Shown here: piece after piece, positions 1 to 12,300 of the stretch
Numbering within the stretch: the first letter of the stretch is position 1
Layout: the number at the start of each line of letters is the position of its first letter
Assembly (NCBI GenBank): GCA_013399895.1
Contig: VXBA01006126.1
Location: 78,291-142,290 of the forward strand
Length of the DNA stretch: 64,000 bases
From: Serilophus lunatus
Taxonomy: Eukaryota; Chordata; Aves; Passeriformes; Eurylaimidae
Direction: 5' to 3'
Notes under the pieces: model-generated
Seen by the model: only the letters and a program-made list of their open reading frames with translations
The model's database searches: none
What the model was told of the DNA's origin: nothing
Made by a program: the position numbers and the translations under genes

Positions 1-139
1 CCTCCCTCCCTCCCTCCAGATCTCCTCCACCCACCCAGAGCTCCCCCATCCACCCAAGCCTTTCCTGTGCTGCCCAGCCCAGCTGCCCCGTTGCTGCCCG
101 AGGCTCCCCCGTGCCCTGGGAGCCCTGGCCGTGTCCCAC
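1..139 (-). other. LRRC7 intron 21, start only
   Basis: Intron sequence following the donor at 139-138. It opens the window with a short CCTC repeat (1-17) and is C-rich on the plus strand. Nothing else is visible. Confidence 0.8.
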
Positions 140-358
140 CTGCTCCTGGTAGGCGTCTGTGCTCCGCTGGCCCTTGGTCTGGATGAGGCACCTCCCGGCC
201 TGGGGGCCCCGGGAGCTCTGTGCCGAAGGGATCTGGATGGGCAGCGGGGGCTGGTACTGCTGGATGGTGACCTTGTTCATGCCCCCCTCGTAGGGCTGCT
301 CCCGGCTCCGGTGCTGCAGGCTTTGGGATCCCATGAGGGTCTGGATGTGGCTACCTGC
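140..358 (-). CDS. LRRC7: LRRC7 coding exon 21 (residues 1287-1359; last exon in window)
   Basis: 219 nt, phase 0, encoding AGSHIQTLMGSQSLQHRSRE, then GGMNKVTIQQYQPPLPIQIP, GRCLIQTKGQRSTDAYQEQ. The acceptor is TTGCCCACAG and the donor CAG|GTGGGA. In mammals the next residues (after EQ) begin the PDZ domain, so the PDZ exons must lie left of the window. The exon is GC-rich. Confidence 0.95.
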
Positions 359-3300
359 CTGTGGGCAACGCAACCCGTTAGGCCACAAAGCCAGGAGGCT
401 GAAAAGAAGCAATTATTCCCTTTTACGAGCAAACCTGAGCCCCAGCAGAGGTTTGCCCTGGGAGCACAGTTGGGAGAACCGGGGGGAAAAGCAGGAGGAT
501 GTGCCCCTGGCACTGGGAACCTGGGAATCTGGGGGGAACACAGGAGGTTCTTCTCCTCATGTCACGTCTGTGCTTCTGCTCAGGCTGTTTGTGGTCTGAA
601 AACATTTAATAAATCAAAGGAGGGTGGATTATTCATCACAGCCCACTCAGAAGAGACTGCAATGTTTGGTTTTTCCGAGGGTAATTTGGAATAAGGTTTC
701 TAACACAGACACTGGCCTGGCTGATGTGCTGAGTATGGAAAGCACCATCGGTTAAATCCTATGACCAAACGTGGCTTTTACAAAATACAACCCATGGAAT
801 TCCTCTGATAACGTTTCTGTGACAACACCTCCTGCTTTGAAGCTCCAATATTTGGTAAATCCAAGTGAAATCCTCCATTTACACCCAGTGACCACCCCGT
901 GACTCTGCTCTGTAGGAGCCCTTACTGGAAAACCAAAATACACTACAATTTGTATTTATATAATTTAATTGTTGGCTTCAAACAATTGCTGGATTTTGAT
1001 CCCCAGATGCTGGAAAACCAGGACAGGGAGGTGACGTGGAGAGATGAGCATTGTCACACCAGCACATGGCAGAGCCTCCTGAGGAAGGTGAGTCAACAGC
1101 CCTCAGAATTCATTTTCTCTCTGCTGTTCATAGACTTTGAGGAGATCATATCCCTCCTGCTTTGGATTCACACCGTGGCTCTTGTGGAGGGGGAGAAGCT
1201 GCTCCTTGTGGAAATGGGAATTATTTCTTCTGCAGAAACAGACCTCTGTTATTCAGGCTGCTTCTCCAATTCCATCTATATTCTTCCCTCAGCACCCAGC
1301 ACAAGAGTTAATTATGTTCAGCTCCGAGTCCAATATTTGCAGGAGCAGCTGCCAGAGTGTGATGTTGGATCCACGGAGGGGAGCAGTGTTTGTACTCATC
1401 CCATGGGAGCAGCCACGTCCTGAAATATTCAGGAGCAAACAGAAGCTGCAGTTTGATTTATTCCAGCCCTGGTGGTGCTGTTGGTGCTGAACTGTCCCAG
1501 CGCTGAAGGAACATCCACTGTGTCTGACTGTGGATGGGCCAACGCAGCTGGGATCCCAAAATGCCAGAAAAGGCAAGAGGTGGCTCGTCTTACATTTCTC
1601 ATCCTCATTTCTTGTGTTTCAGAGGATAAATAATGAGGCTGTCAGAGCCAACTCCACCCTCCTCCTCTCGGGCCTGGGAGGTGCAGTTTTTGTCTCCCAT
1701 CTTCCAGCAATTCCCCTGTGGATCTCTGGTTGCACTGTTCTGGGAAGCCAAGGGTTGCTGCTCCTGCCACTGCCTTGGATAAAAGCTGTGAAGGCAGCAG
1801 GGAGGTCCTTCATCATGGCCTGAGGGGTAATTACACCCAGCAGTTGCACATCAGGACTCTCACTCCGGTGTTCTGCACTCCTAGGAATCAATCCAGGATG
1901 GATTTCCACACAGACAACGATCCCTGCAATTATCCCAGCTCACATGTGCAGCTCCTCCTCCCAGCTCTGACTCCACACACGGCTGGATTTGTCAGGATCC
2001 TTCAGCTCTTCCATCAGAGCAGCCAAACCCAGCAGCTCCCAGGCTGAGCCAGGCTGGGAGCAGCCAAAGTTTGCACAGCCCAGCTCCAAGCACTGGAATT
2101 CAAAGTCCCCCACGAGCTACCAGCAATTAGACCCGTTTCTGGTGAGTTTATCAGCACAAGGGCTGTGCCTGTGCAGGGCTGGGCTGGAACCAACCCAACA
2201 CCTCTGTACTTTATCCTTGTCACTGACATGAGACATCTGAGGAGACTCTGGGGCCGGGCCAGTGTCCTCTGCACACCCCAACATGGAACCACTGGCACAA
2301 CCCCCCCAGAAACCACCCCAGAGACCCTGTGGGGTGTGTGGAACCCTGGGGAGAAGGCTCTGCCCATCTCTGCCCACCGGGGCACGGCCAGGATGGCCCA
2401 AACCCCTGCCCACACCCCACGGGCAGCGGCTGCCCCACAGAGCTGCCCCATGGAAATGCTCCATGGAGATGCTCCATGGAGATGTTAAATGGAGATGCTC
2501 CATGGAGATGTTCCATGGAGATGTTCTATGGAGATGTTCCATAAAAATGCTCCATGGAGATGTTCCATGGAGATGTTCTATGGAGATGTTCCATGGAAAT
2601 GCTCCATGGAAATGCTCCATGGAGATGCTCCATGGAAATGCTCCACGGAAGGGATGTCCACCAAAGCCTCCTCCAGGCAGCACAACCCTGAGAGCTTTGC
2701 CCCCAGCAGGAACCACCTCCCAAGGGTGGCTGGCACCATCCTCAGCTCCCTGAGTTCCAGCGTTCCTCGATACTCCTGGATGCACGCCCTGAGCTCAGTG
2801 CAGAGATGCTCCTCAACCCAAGCACCCCCCAAATTCCCCCAGTGCCTGCGAGGTGCAGCCCAGGCAGGTGCCCCCTTCCTTACCTTCTTGGTGACGGTGT
2901 CGGGGGGCACGTCCCGCCGGCCCAGCGGGTACGGGGTCCAGGGGCTGCCCACGGCCACCTCGTCCTGCCCGTTGTCCAGGAGGCTGCTCTGCTGGGACGG
3001 GCTCTGTCACAAACGTAGGGCAGCCTTTAGTCACCCCCACAGCCCCCGGCCAGCCTGAGCCCAGGCTACAACACACCCCCCAGCAAGTTCATTGCCAGCC
3101 ACACCGGGGGCACTCTGGTGGCACAGAGAGCCTGGAGGGCACGGCAGAGCCATCAGGAGAATAATGAATGGTGAGGGAAAAGAGAAAACTCATCCAACTG
3201 ACCCACAGAAACAAAGCTGGGCGAAATTCCACCACAGTTGCAACTTTCTTGCTGCTCATTCGAGCAGCAAACCCTCTTTTTTTTGGTTGTTTTTTTTATG

Positions 3301-6300
3301 AAGTATTTGCCACCAAGATGAATTAGATGCTTTTATTTTCTGCAGAAAACATTCCCTGATGGCAGAGGGGAGGCTGGGACTCCTCATCCCCAGCACTGCC
3401 TCTGCAGGAGGCTCCCAGAGCTCTCGAGGATAGGCCTGGCTTGTGTTAAGGATATTTTCTGTACAACATTAACCTGTAATTAAATGTTTCTCCGAATAAA
3501 AATGGGCCATAACACACAGCTAAAGCTTCCTAAATGCTGTTATCTTTCCCTTTTCTCTCCTGTTACACGTTTCTTTTTTGTCACTCTTCCCCCTGGTTAT
3601 TTTACTCCTGTTTTCAGGAGTTTGGAGGGTGTTTGTGCTTTTTTCTGTCCCATCACGATTTTCTTTCATTTGTTTATTTCTTTATCATCACTGGAAATTT
3701 TCCCAACATGAGGGTCAGACTTTCCAAAATTCAGCACCACTGACAGCACCTGACTGACGTGGTGCCTCTTGAGTTCTGATTAATGATAATCTGCAAAGAA
3801 CAAAAACGATCTATTTTTCCTCTCTGTCATTCAAAGAAACTCTTCTCCAGCTTAGATTAAAAAAAATCAGGATACGGTTCTTTGATGGCTGAGGAATAAA
3901 TCAAATTTGCTTTGAAAGCTGGGAGATTATCAATTAAAAACTATTTTTCAACAGAAATTTAAATAGAAGTAATTTGTCATTTAAATCGTACATCTCAATT
4001 GTTAAATAAAAAAATACAACCCCTGATTATTTAAAATGAAAGAAATCTTTGATTATAATTCTTTCATCATTCAAGCCTTCCAGAAAATCATGGAAGTTGT
4101 AATTTTCCTTCTATTAAAAACCACTAGAAAAACACTGCCACTGTTGAAAGCCCAAGCCCTTCTTGTAGAGTTTTTTTCCATCATTAAATTGGAAAAAGGA
4201 GCCACCCCTTCCAGAGCTGCCCTGGGAATCCTCTCACATCCCCAGGGATCAACTCAGGGAACCCTCTAGGTGCAGGAGAGGGAACAGAGGCTCATTCCAA
4301 AGGGAATCTCTCCAGACTGACTGTTCCTCCCAAGGGAAGGTGACAACAGACACTTCTGGGAATGGATTCCACCACAGCACAGACTTATAAAAGACCTGGG
4401 AGACAGGTCCCAAAACTGGAAAGGTCTGGGCTGGTTCCCCACTGACTGACCTGCAAAGGGGGCTCTGCACTCGAGAGGGGACAGTTCCAAACACAGAGGC
4501 TGTTTTCTGCTTTCTCAAGCAACAGGAAAATTCTGTGGCTTCATTTGCTGCATCAAAAGGAATTTGGCCCCTTGGAATGTTGCTCATTTTCTGAGCTTGG
4601 ACAGACTGCAACCAACTCCACATCTCTTAAATGTGGGTGAAAAATGAAAAGCAGCACTTCCAGCATTTTTCACAGTGAACAGAATCGATGGAATAACATC
4701 TGACAATAAGTGATGGCTAAACTTGATGTGCAGCCCATCCACTGGAACCAGACCCCACTCATTACTCTCTGGAATCCAGGCCACGGGAGNGCCTGGATTC
4801 ATCAAGAAATGCAAGTTGTTTAGAACATGTGAAGGAATAAAATGAGACAATAGTAAATATATACAACATTCATCCAACAATCACTTCCCTGCTTCCCCAA
4901 CAGTACAATAAAAGAAAAACCCCTCAGTGCAGTTCAGCATCCCAGTTTCTATGGGGATGGAGCAGTGAAATGCTGGTGGAATAGAAAGCAGAACAATCCA
5001 CATCAGAGCACCCCCCAAAATATGTCCCTCTGAACAGATTCCTGAATTCATCAGACACCCACCCATTAATATCCACACTCATCCACAGCCTAAATTCCTG
5101 CAAGTGCTGTAAAGGCCCTCCTTCCTGCTGTGTGCACCAAACCAGCACCATTATCTGGGGGGATGGCAAATGGATTTTTCCAAGGACTCGTGACAAGACC
5201 TGGCAGGGACCCAAGGACACAAACACGTTCTTTGGAAGCAGAGACAACACTGGAATGTCACCCCAGCCCCCAGAGAGGGGCCTGGGTGCCACCCCCCCAC
5301 GGACAGAGAAGCACAGAGAGCAGGATGGGGGGCCCAGGGACACGATGGCACATGGGATGGAGGTGACAGTGATGGAGCCAGTCACAGCAGGGGAAGCCTG
5401 GCACTGACCCTGTGTGTGCTCCCCTGGCCCAGCTTTCCCTGGAATTCCAGCACAGAGCCTGTGTCACACCAGGGAGCAGAGCAGGGCCCAGCTCTGTGCA
5501 ACCTGCACAACCTGCTGCCACTCAGTTAAATCATCCTGGGCTTCTCTGTCGGATCTGAGCTCGGAACGGGGCCTTGGAATTTCCTTTGGGAATTCCTGGC
5601 CAGGGCTGATCCCATGGCAGTGCCTGGAGCTGGGCTCTGCTGCCCTTCCACTCCCCCCCTGCTCTGTGCCAGCAGCTCCTCTGGCCAGGCAGGGGGAGGC
5701 TCGGGGGTCCCTGCCCTGACCCCGGAGTGGGGGCACCTGGATGCACAGAAAGGTCTCAGCACCTCCCCCCCTGAAATCCCTCTCTGGCTTTCCTGTGGCT
5801 TCTCCCCCCAAACACTGGTTTGGGCATGGCTTTGTGTGTCTGCCCTTGTCAGCAATGTGTGGGTAATAGATGTGTAGTAGTGAAAAATGAGATTATTCTC
5901 CTTCTCTTGGTGTTACTTAACTGAGGTTGAAAAGGCTTTGGGTGGGGGAGGCAGGTGCTCAAAGCTCACAGCCAACTAATGCTCCAAGGGTGACATTCCT
6001 GTCTCCTGCAGCCTATTTCAATGCACACCCAACATTTCTACATTAATTTCTCTAAGCTCAGTCCCAGAGCAAACCACCCCCCCCATTTCTCTGCACAGCT
6101 CAAGGAGATGATGGTGCCGGGCTGGGGGAGAGCGGGAAGCAGGAGTGACAGCCACGAGAGCCACTCAATCCAGAAAGCAACAGCACCGAGGAGCAAAACT
6201 GCCCCACCACCCCCTTGCTTTTTGGATTGGGTCTCTCTAAGCACGAGGAGTAGGCAAAGCTAAACCAGGAGGAAGCAAGGAGTTAATTTACTGGGTGCTG

Positions 6301-9300
6301 CTGGCTGGGCCATACTTACTTTCGGTAGAGGTAGCTCTTGAAGCATTTGGTTTTCAAATTTAGATTTAGGCTGCAAGTTTAAAGTCATGCTTCGGCCGGC
6401 ATGCATTGCTGAAACCCCTCCAGAGTGCAGCATGCCAAGGCTAACTGTGTGGTGTTTGTAAGCAGCGCTCTGAGTAGAGGAAACAACCACGTGACACATA
6501 TGAACACACATGCTCATCGAATTCAGTATCACACATCAACATGGTTAAGTTCACAGAGTTTTAGTTTAAGCAAACAGAGAGTCCCCAAGGTCAGGAGCCC
6601 CCCCGGGCATGCACTGGGCACACAAAGCGAGGACACTGCTCGTGGTACAGGACAGGGGAACCAGGAGGGACCTCCACGCTGACGGCACACCAGGAGTGGG
6701 GCCTGCACCTTGGCACAGGCTACAGCTCTGCACTTGGCAAACGGGGCCCAGTTTAGGCTTGGCTGCACAACCACGGGGTGGTTTGTGTGTGGAACCAAGG
6801 GGCAAACCCTGGGGAGAAGGCTCTGCCCATCCCTGCCCGCCAGGGCACGGCTGGGATGCAGCTCCTGCCCACACCCCATGGAAATGCTCCAAGCCCAGGG
6901 GTGGGTTCTCAGCAGCAAAGCCTCCCCCAGGCAGCACAACCCTGAGAGCTTTGCCCCCAGCAGGAACCAGCTCCCAGGGGTGGCTGCCAGCTCAGGGCTG
7001 GCACCATCCTCAGCTCCCCATGAGTTCCAGTATTCCTCGATATTCCTGGATACACGTTGTAAGCTCAGTGCAAAGATATTCCTTAAACAAACAGTACCTG
7101 GGAAGTGTTTATTTGCACCAGGAATGGCTCTGCTCGGGGTGCACTGGTTTCCCTGGGAATTAGTTGTTTTCCAATGGGTTTTACACAACACAAGGAAAAG
7201 TGAAGGGAGGAAACGGCTCAGCCTTTGAGGCTGCTTTTAAATCTAACCCATTTGACCCTTAATGATGTTTTAATATCATCACATCCGAGCAACTGGGAGG
7301 CAAGGAGTGTATTACCACCAAACTCAGGAGGCTCTGGCAGAAAGCAGGTAAATGGACACATTTGGCAGCTCACTTCTGCATTTTGTGACAGGAACTTTTC
7401 ACAACCACTTCAGAAGCTGAAGTGAATACGATTCATGAAGTAGGTCATTAAATAGGTAATGACTGAAACCATGCACTAAAGGACTTGCATCTTTGGATAG
7501 GAGGCAAATCAGCACAACTTCCTACAGCTAAAAGGAGCGACGATCACATTCCTCGTCCAAAACAGTGGCAGTGGGGACCCAGTGATATTTCTCAGTCAAG
7601 AGACACCTTTAAACCCCCTCCACTGACAGCGACACGAAGGCTAAAATACATCACTCGACTTTCTCTCGGTGATGTTTCCCTTTATTCCCTTTTACTGCCA
7701 CGATGTGCCCAGAGCTCCCCGTGGTCCCTGGCGGGGGGGGCTCCAGCAGCACGCCCACATCCCCCAGCAGGACGCAGGCCCTTGGACTTGCATGGCTCTG
7801 GAAGTGCTGCAGGAGTGCCCACGCCAGTGACCGGAGAGGAGCCCCTGGATTTCCCCGGGACCCCCCGTGAGCCCCCCCAGGGCCCTCATCGGGCCTTTGC
7901 CTCTGTCACCAAGGCAGGAACTTCATTCCTGGGAATTCTGGTGGTCACCACTGCGCGTGCAAAGAGTTTGACATACCGAAACACACAACTAAAGGCATTA
8001 ATTGCAGAGAAATGCCAAACATACCCTGTCTAACCTTCTAGCTTCTATATGTCTAAGTAGCTGTTGTCTCCAGTCAGCGGGCATTTTAGCACAGCTCTCA
8101 TTTCCCTTCCCAGGGGGAGGCCTTGGCTTTATATCACTGTTATCGGAAGGCTTGTCGCCATAGTTACCCAAGTTATAGTCTGACGGAATCTTTTCCAGCA
8201 GAGCTGCCATGGTCGGCCTGGCTGAGACCGGCCGCGTTTGGGACGTGCCGTAACTCTCTGTGCTGTAGCTTCGTGCGGACAGGGGCCTCCTCTGCGTGAG
8301 GTTTTTGACCGGGAAGCTCCCGGTCTGGCCCTTCACCTCCTGGTAGGAAGGGAGCTCGTCTTCGTAGCGCCCGTTGCGCTTGAGGAACTGGGCCTCGGGC
8401 ACGGGCTGGCGCTCGGCCGGCGCTCGGAAGGCGGCGCGGCCGTACCTGTCGGCCGGGGGCAGCTCCTGGGGCTCGCCGACCCTGCGGAACACGGCCATCT
8501 CCGCGGAGCTCACCAGCGAGTCCGCCCTGCGCAGGAAGCCCGGCCGCGCCGCCTGCCCACCGAAGGGGGGGCCCAGCGGCTCCTCGGCCGCCGAGGGCTG
8601 CGAGAAGGAGAACACGGGCTCCACGTAGCCGCGGTAGCCCCGCGGGCTCACCAGCTCCTGGGGCAGGTTTTTGGGCGGCTGGGGGATGTAGTCGGGGTTG
8701 AGCTGGAAGGGCGGCAGGAGCCTCTTGTCGGCCGTGACCTCCACGGCGCCCTGGGGGTTGAAGCTTTGGTCGAACTGATAGACTTTCTTGGTGACGGAGG
8801 ACTTGTGCTGCGGCTGCACCTTGACGCTGCCGTAGGTGAGCAGCTCGTCGTCCAGCATGGGCACGGACTGGCTGCGGGACATGCTCAGCACGCCGTGCTC
8901 CGCGCCCAGCAGCTTGTCCACCCGCTCGTGGGGCCCCACGGTATCGTTACCGGATGCATAGTTTTCCAGGGGGATGTTGTACACCTTGTAGGTGCCGATG
9001 TCGATCTCGTCGATGCTCTGCGACTTCTTGAACTTGTTCGTTTTTAAATCCCTCATCATGGGAGAGAGGCGCTCCGTGCTCTTGCTGATGGAAATGACGT
9101 TTTTGGAAGGGTCTGGGCGACAGTGGATATGGGAAAAGACGTTTGTGAGGCTTCTGTTGGCGTTGGAATCGTGATACTCCCATGCTATTCCTGGAGTGAA
9201 AGTGCTCGTCATCTCAGGAGACTCTTTGACGTGATCTTTCCGCTCGGGCAAAGGGCTGGTGTTGGGGGTGCTTTCCAGTTTGGAAGGAAAAGCTGTCCTG

Positions 9301-12300
9301 TCTTCGAAAGGACTGGGGGTTCTGGTCCAATTTTGCCAAGGATTGGGAGGAGGCACTTCAGATTCGTGTGTGTTTCTGAGCGTCGGCTGCTCCAGCTCCA
9401 GGGGGATGCCGACGATCCTGTCCTGCCGGATCAGCGGCCTGCGCCCGTGGGCCGAGGAGCTCCTGGACTTGGTGGTGAGCAGGGGGTTGGCGTTGGGGTT
9501 GTCCCCCACGCTCTCCTCGGCCACGAACCCCGTGTTGTCGTAGTGGGAGCCGTCGGTCCAGCCCTCGGCGAAGGTGTCGCTCAGCGGGCGCCGCTCCGGG
9601 CGCGGCGGCAGGTTCCCGGCCGGGGCCGATTCCCGCTGGCTCAGCAATGGCTTGGTCTCCAGGGGCTGCGGGAACGACTGTGCCAGCCTGCAGAGAAACG
9701 GAGGAGGGAACAGGGTAAAATGCTCTCTGTTACAGCACAGAAAGCCTCACCAGAGCGATGTTGTTACCACAGAATCCCGAGATGTGCTGAGCTGGAAGGA
9801 CCCCCAGGGCCCATCCCCCCAACCCAAGAGTCCCATTCCCTGTGTCCCAGAGGATCATCCCACCACTCCTGCAGCTCTGGCAGCCTTGGGGCTGTGCCCA
9901 CTGCCCTGGGGAGCCTGGGCAGTGCCCACCCACCCTCTGGGCAAAGGAGACCCTTGGCCTGAGATCCACCCTGACACAACTCCAGCCCATCCCCTGGGTC
10001 CTGGCCCTGGTCCCACAGGGCAGAGCTCAGTCCCTGCCCCTCCTCTGCCCCTGCCCAGGAGCTGTCCCTGCAGGGAGCTCTCCCCTCAGTCTCCTCCTCT
10101 GCCCCTGAACACACCGAGTGCCCTCAGCTGCTCCTCACACCTGCCCCTCAGGGCCCTTCCTCACTCTGGGTGCACAGGAGAAGGCAAAGAGCAGCCAGAA
10201 GCTGTGGCAAGGGAGATGTCCCACCTGTTCCCCCACAAAGAGTTATTCACTGCTTCTTTAGCCGTGGTCTGCAAGGAGCCCATTTTTACGTGCGCGTTGG
10301 AGGACCCTGAGGAAGCCTGGGAAGGGGAATAGTCTGAGTAAGTGCCTGAGGAAACGCTGTTATTCAGACAATGGATCTTATCTGCTTCAGACTCATCTGT
10401 CGACTCTGAAACAAAACACAGCAAAAGCTTTCAGGGGGTGGGTTTGAGGAAACTCCAGAAAAACACATTTTAAGTAGAAACTGTGGGGATACAGGTAAAT
10501 ATATACGTGCACAGATATGCCTGGGGTGTGTTTTACAGTCAGAGGGGAGGGTAGAACATCTCAAGGAACATCTCTCTGGGCACGTCACACACGTTTTCAT
10601 CTCCAAGGCTGCAAATGAAGTCGGTACCTTTCTTGTCTTTACCCAGCAGGACGAGTTTGGGGGGGTACAACGGAGTCTCAGGCATGGAGGGACGAAGCTC
10701 CCCTATCCTCATCTCACTGCCAGGATGTCCAAAGGCATCCTGAGGGACAGAATAACCAAGAGTAAACACAGGAAACACAATCCACTTCGAACTCCAACAC
10801 CAAAACTTTTCACAGCCTTCCCTTCCCAACACCACAACCCCACCACATGGGCAGTGTCTAATTGTGCTGATGTGACAACTGAAATCCTAATTAGTCCTAC
10901 AGAAACACTCCTAAAAATGATGGTGATGTGCTCATGCTGGGAATGTGGACAGAACAGATGGAACTGGGAGATGCATCAAGGCCATGTAAACATTTTGGAT
11001 GAAGTCAAGGTCACAAAAACAAGCTGCCAGTAGAAATGAACACAAATTGGGAGTAAACAACTGGTATTTCAGGAGGAAATTGTTCTTCGTTTGGTTATTT
11101 GTGGCACAAGTCCCTCCATAGATTCAGCTGTATTAATTAAAATTAGCTGAATTTAATTAAAATGGCCCCGTCTCTGAAGAGTGTGTGGCTAAATTAAAGT
11201 GATTTGGATTTAATAAACTTGTCACCGAGAGTTCAGCAAATATTGACCTTCAAAGACTTCCCTGCAATGGGATACAAATGAAAATAACAGAGTTAAAATG
11301 TGGAAGGGAAGGGGGATATGGACTTAGACATAATTTTAATTAGGATATTAAGGCTCCTAGGATGGCTGGAAGGGAATGAAGGCACACAGAGGAATTCTGG
11401 GGCAGTTCCTATTCCTGGAGAAAGTTCAGGGATGAGGGTGGGTGTCTTGTGGAGACAGGGATGGAGGTGACATGTACTGGGATGATACTGGTACATCAGG
11501 AGGGGACTGGAGGAAAGGGAGCCTGAGGGATGGGCAACATGGGAAACCCATGGGAATGGTGGGGAAAAGTCATGGAGAGGGATCTGATGGAGATGGAAAG
11601 CTGAGCCAATGCCACCAGGACTCTGTGAGAGGAGGAGCTGTTGTTCTGTAGAGAGGGTGGAAGTTGGAGAGGGAGAGTATGGAGTAAAACACAGGAAGTT
11701 TTGGAGTGATAGTAAGGGAAAATCAATAATTCTTCATATAAATGAGGAAGGAAACAGTCAGGAGAAACGTATTTAGGGGGGGAACTTACACTAATGGAGA
11801 CATGGGAGGATCTCTGTGCCCTGACATGCTCTTGGTAAAGGTTCTCCAGTGAATTGGCAGAGGGAAGTCAGTAAGGAGAGATGTAAAAATTAAACAATTT
11901 AAATTGGAGTACCCAAACCAAACCCCCCATTATTAAAATGTAAGCTGCTCCAATATTTTCAAAATTGACTTGTTTTTACTCGTCAGGAGGAAGCTTTCAG
12001 AGGTTTCTTCTCCATGAACTCCTTTGTGTAGTGACAGAGATTTGTAGGATCTTTGCCACCTTTGAAGAACATAATTATATTTATACAACAGTTATTTTAA
12101 TCCTTCTGCTCTTGGTGTTCTACTGGAGGCAGGACCTTCCCAAAGCAGCAAAGAACAGACATGCCCAGTCTAATTAACCCCCTCAGGACTGGCCCCGAGG
12201 GAAACAATTCCATGGTGTGACAGAGCCAAGGCTCCCCTTCCCCATGCAGAGCCCCTGGGTGTCTGTGGGGTTCCACAGGTGACACAGTGACATCCACACA

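Larger units (their letters stand above)
359..2883 (-). other. LRRC7 intron 20
   Basis: 2525 nt. It holds repeat copy A (about 2325-2815) with the 13-bp minisatellite. Between 359 and 2320 I see no gene or recognisable repeat; the open frames there lack family similarity. Confidence 0.85.

Noticed and set aside
2117..2785. 222-codon minus frame with 13-residue repeats
   Set aside because: The repeats are the translation of the 13-bp minisatellite; the frame has no splice or family support as a gene of its own.
6529..7191. 220-codon minus frame in intron 18
   Set aside because: It runs through repeat copy B and GC-rich intron; similarity to the frame at 2117-2785 only reflects the shared repeat.
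8238..9047. 269-codon plus-strand open frame opposite exon 18
   Set aside because: It is the antisense of GC-rich LRRC7 coding sequence, where stops are rare. Its product (runs of LGRR, HLLVGRELV) matches no family I know.
9123..9962. 279-codon plus-strand open frame across the end of exon 18 and intron 17
   Set aside because: It is half antisense to exon 18 and half CR1 sequence; no signal of a gene.
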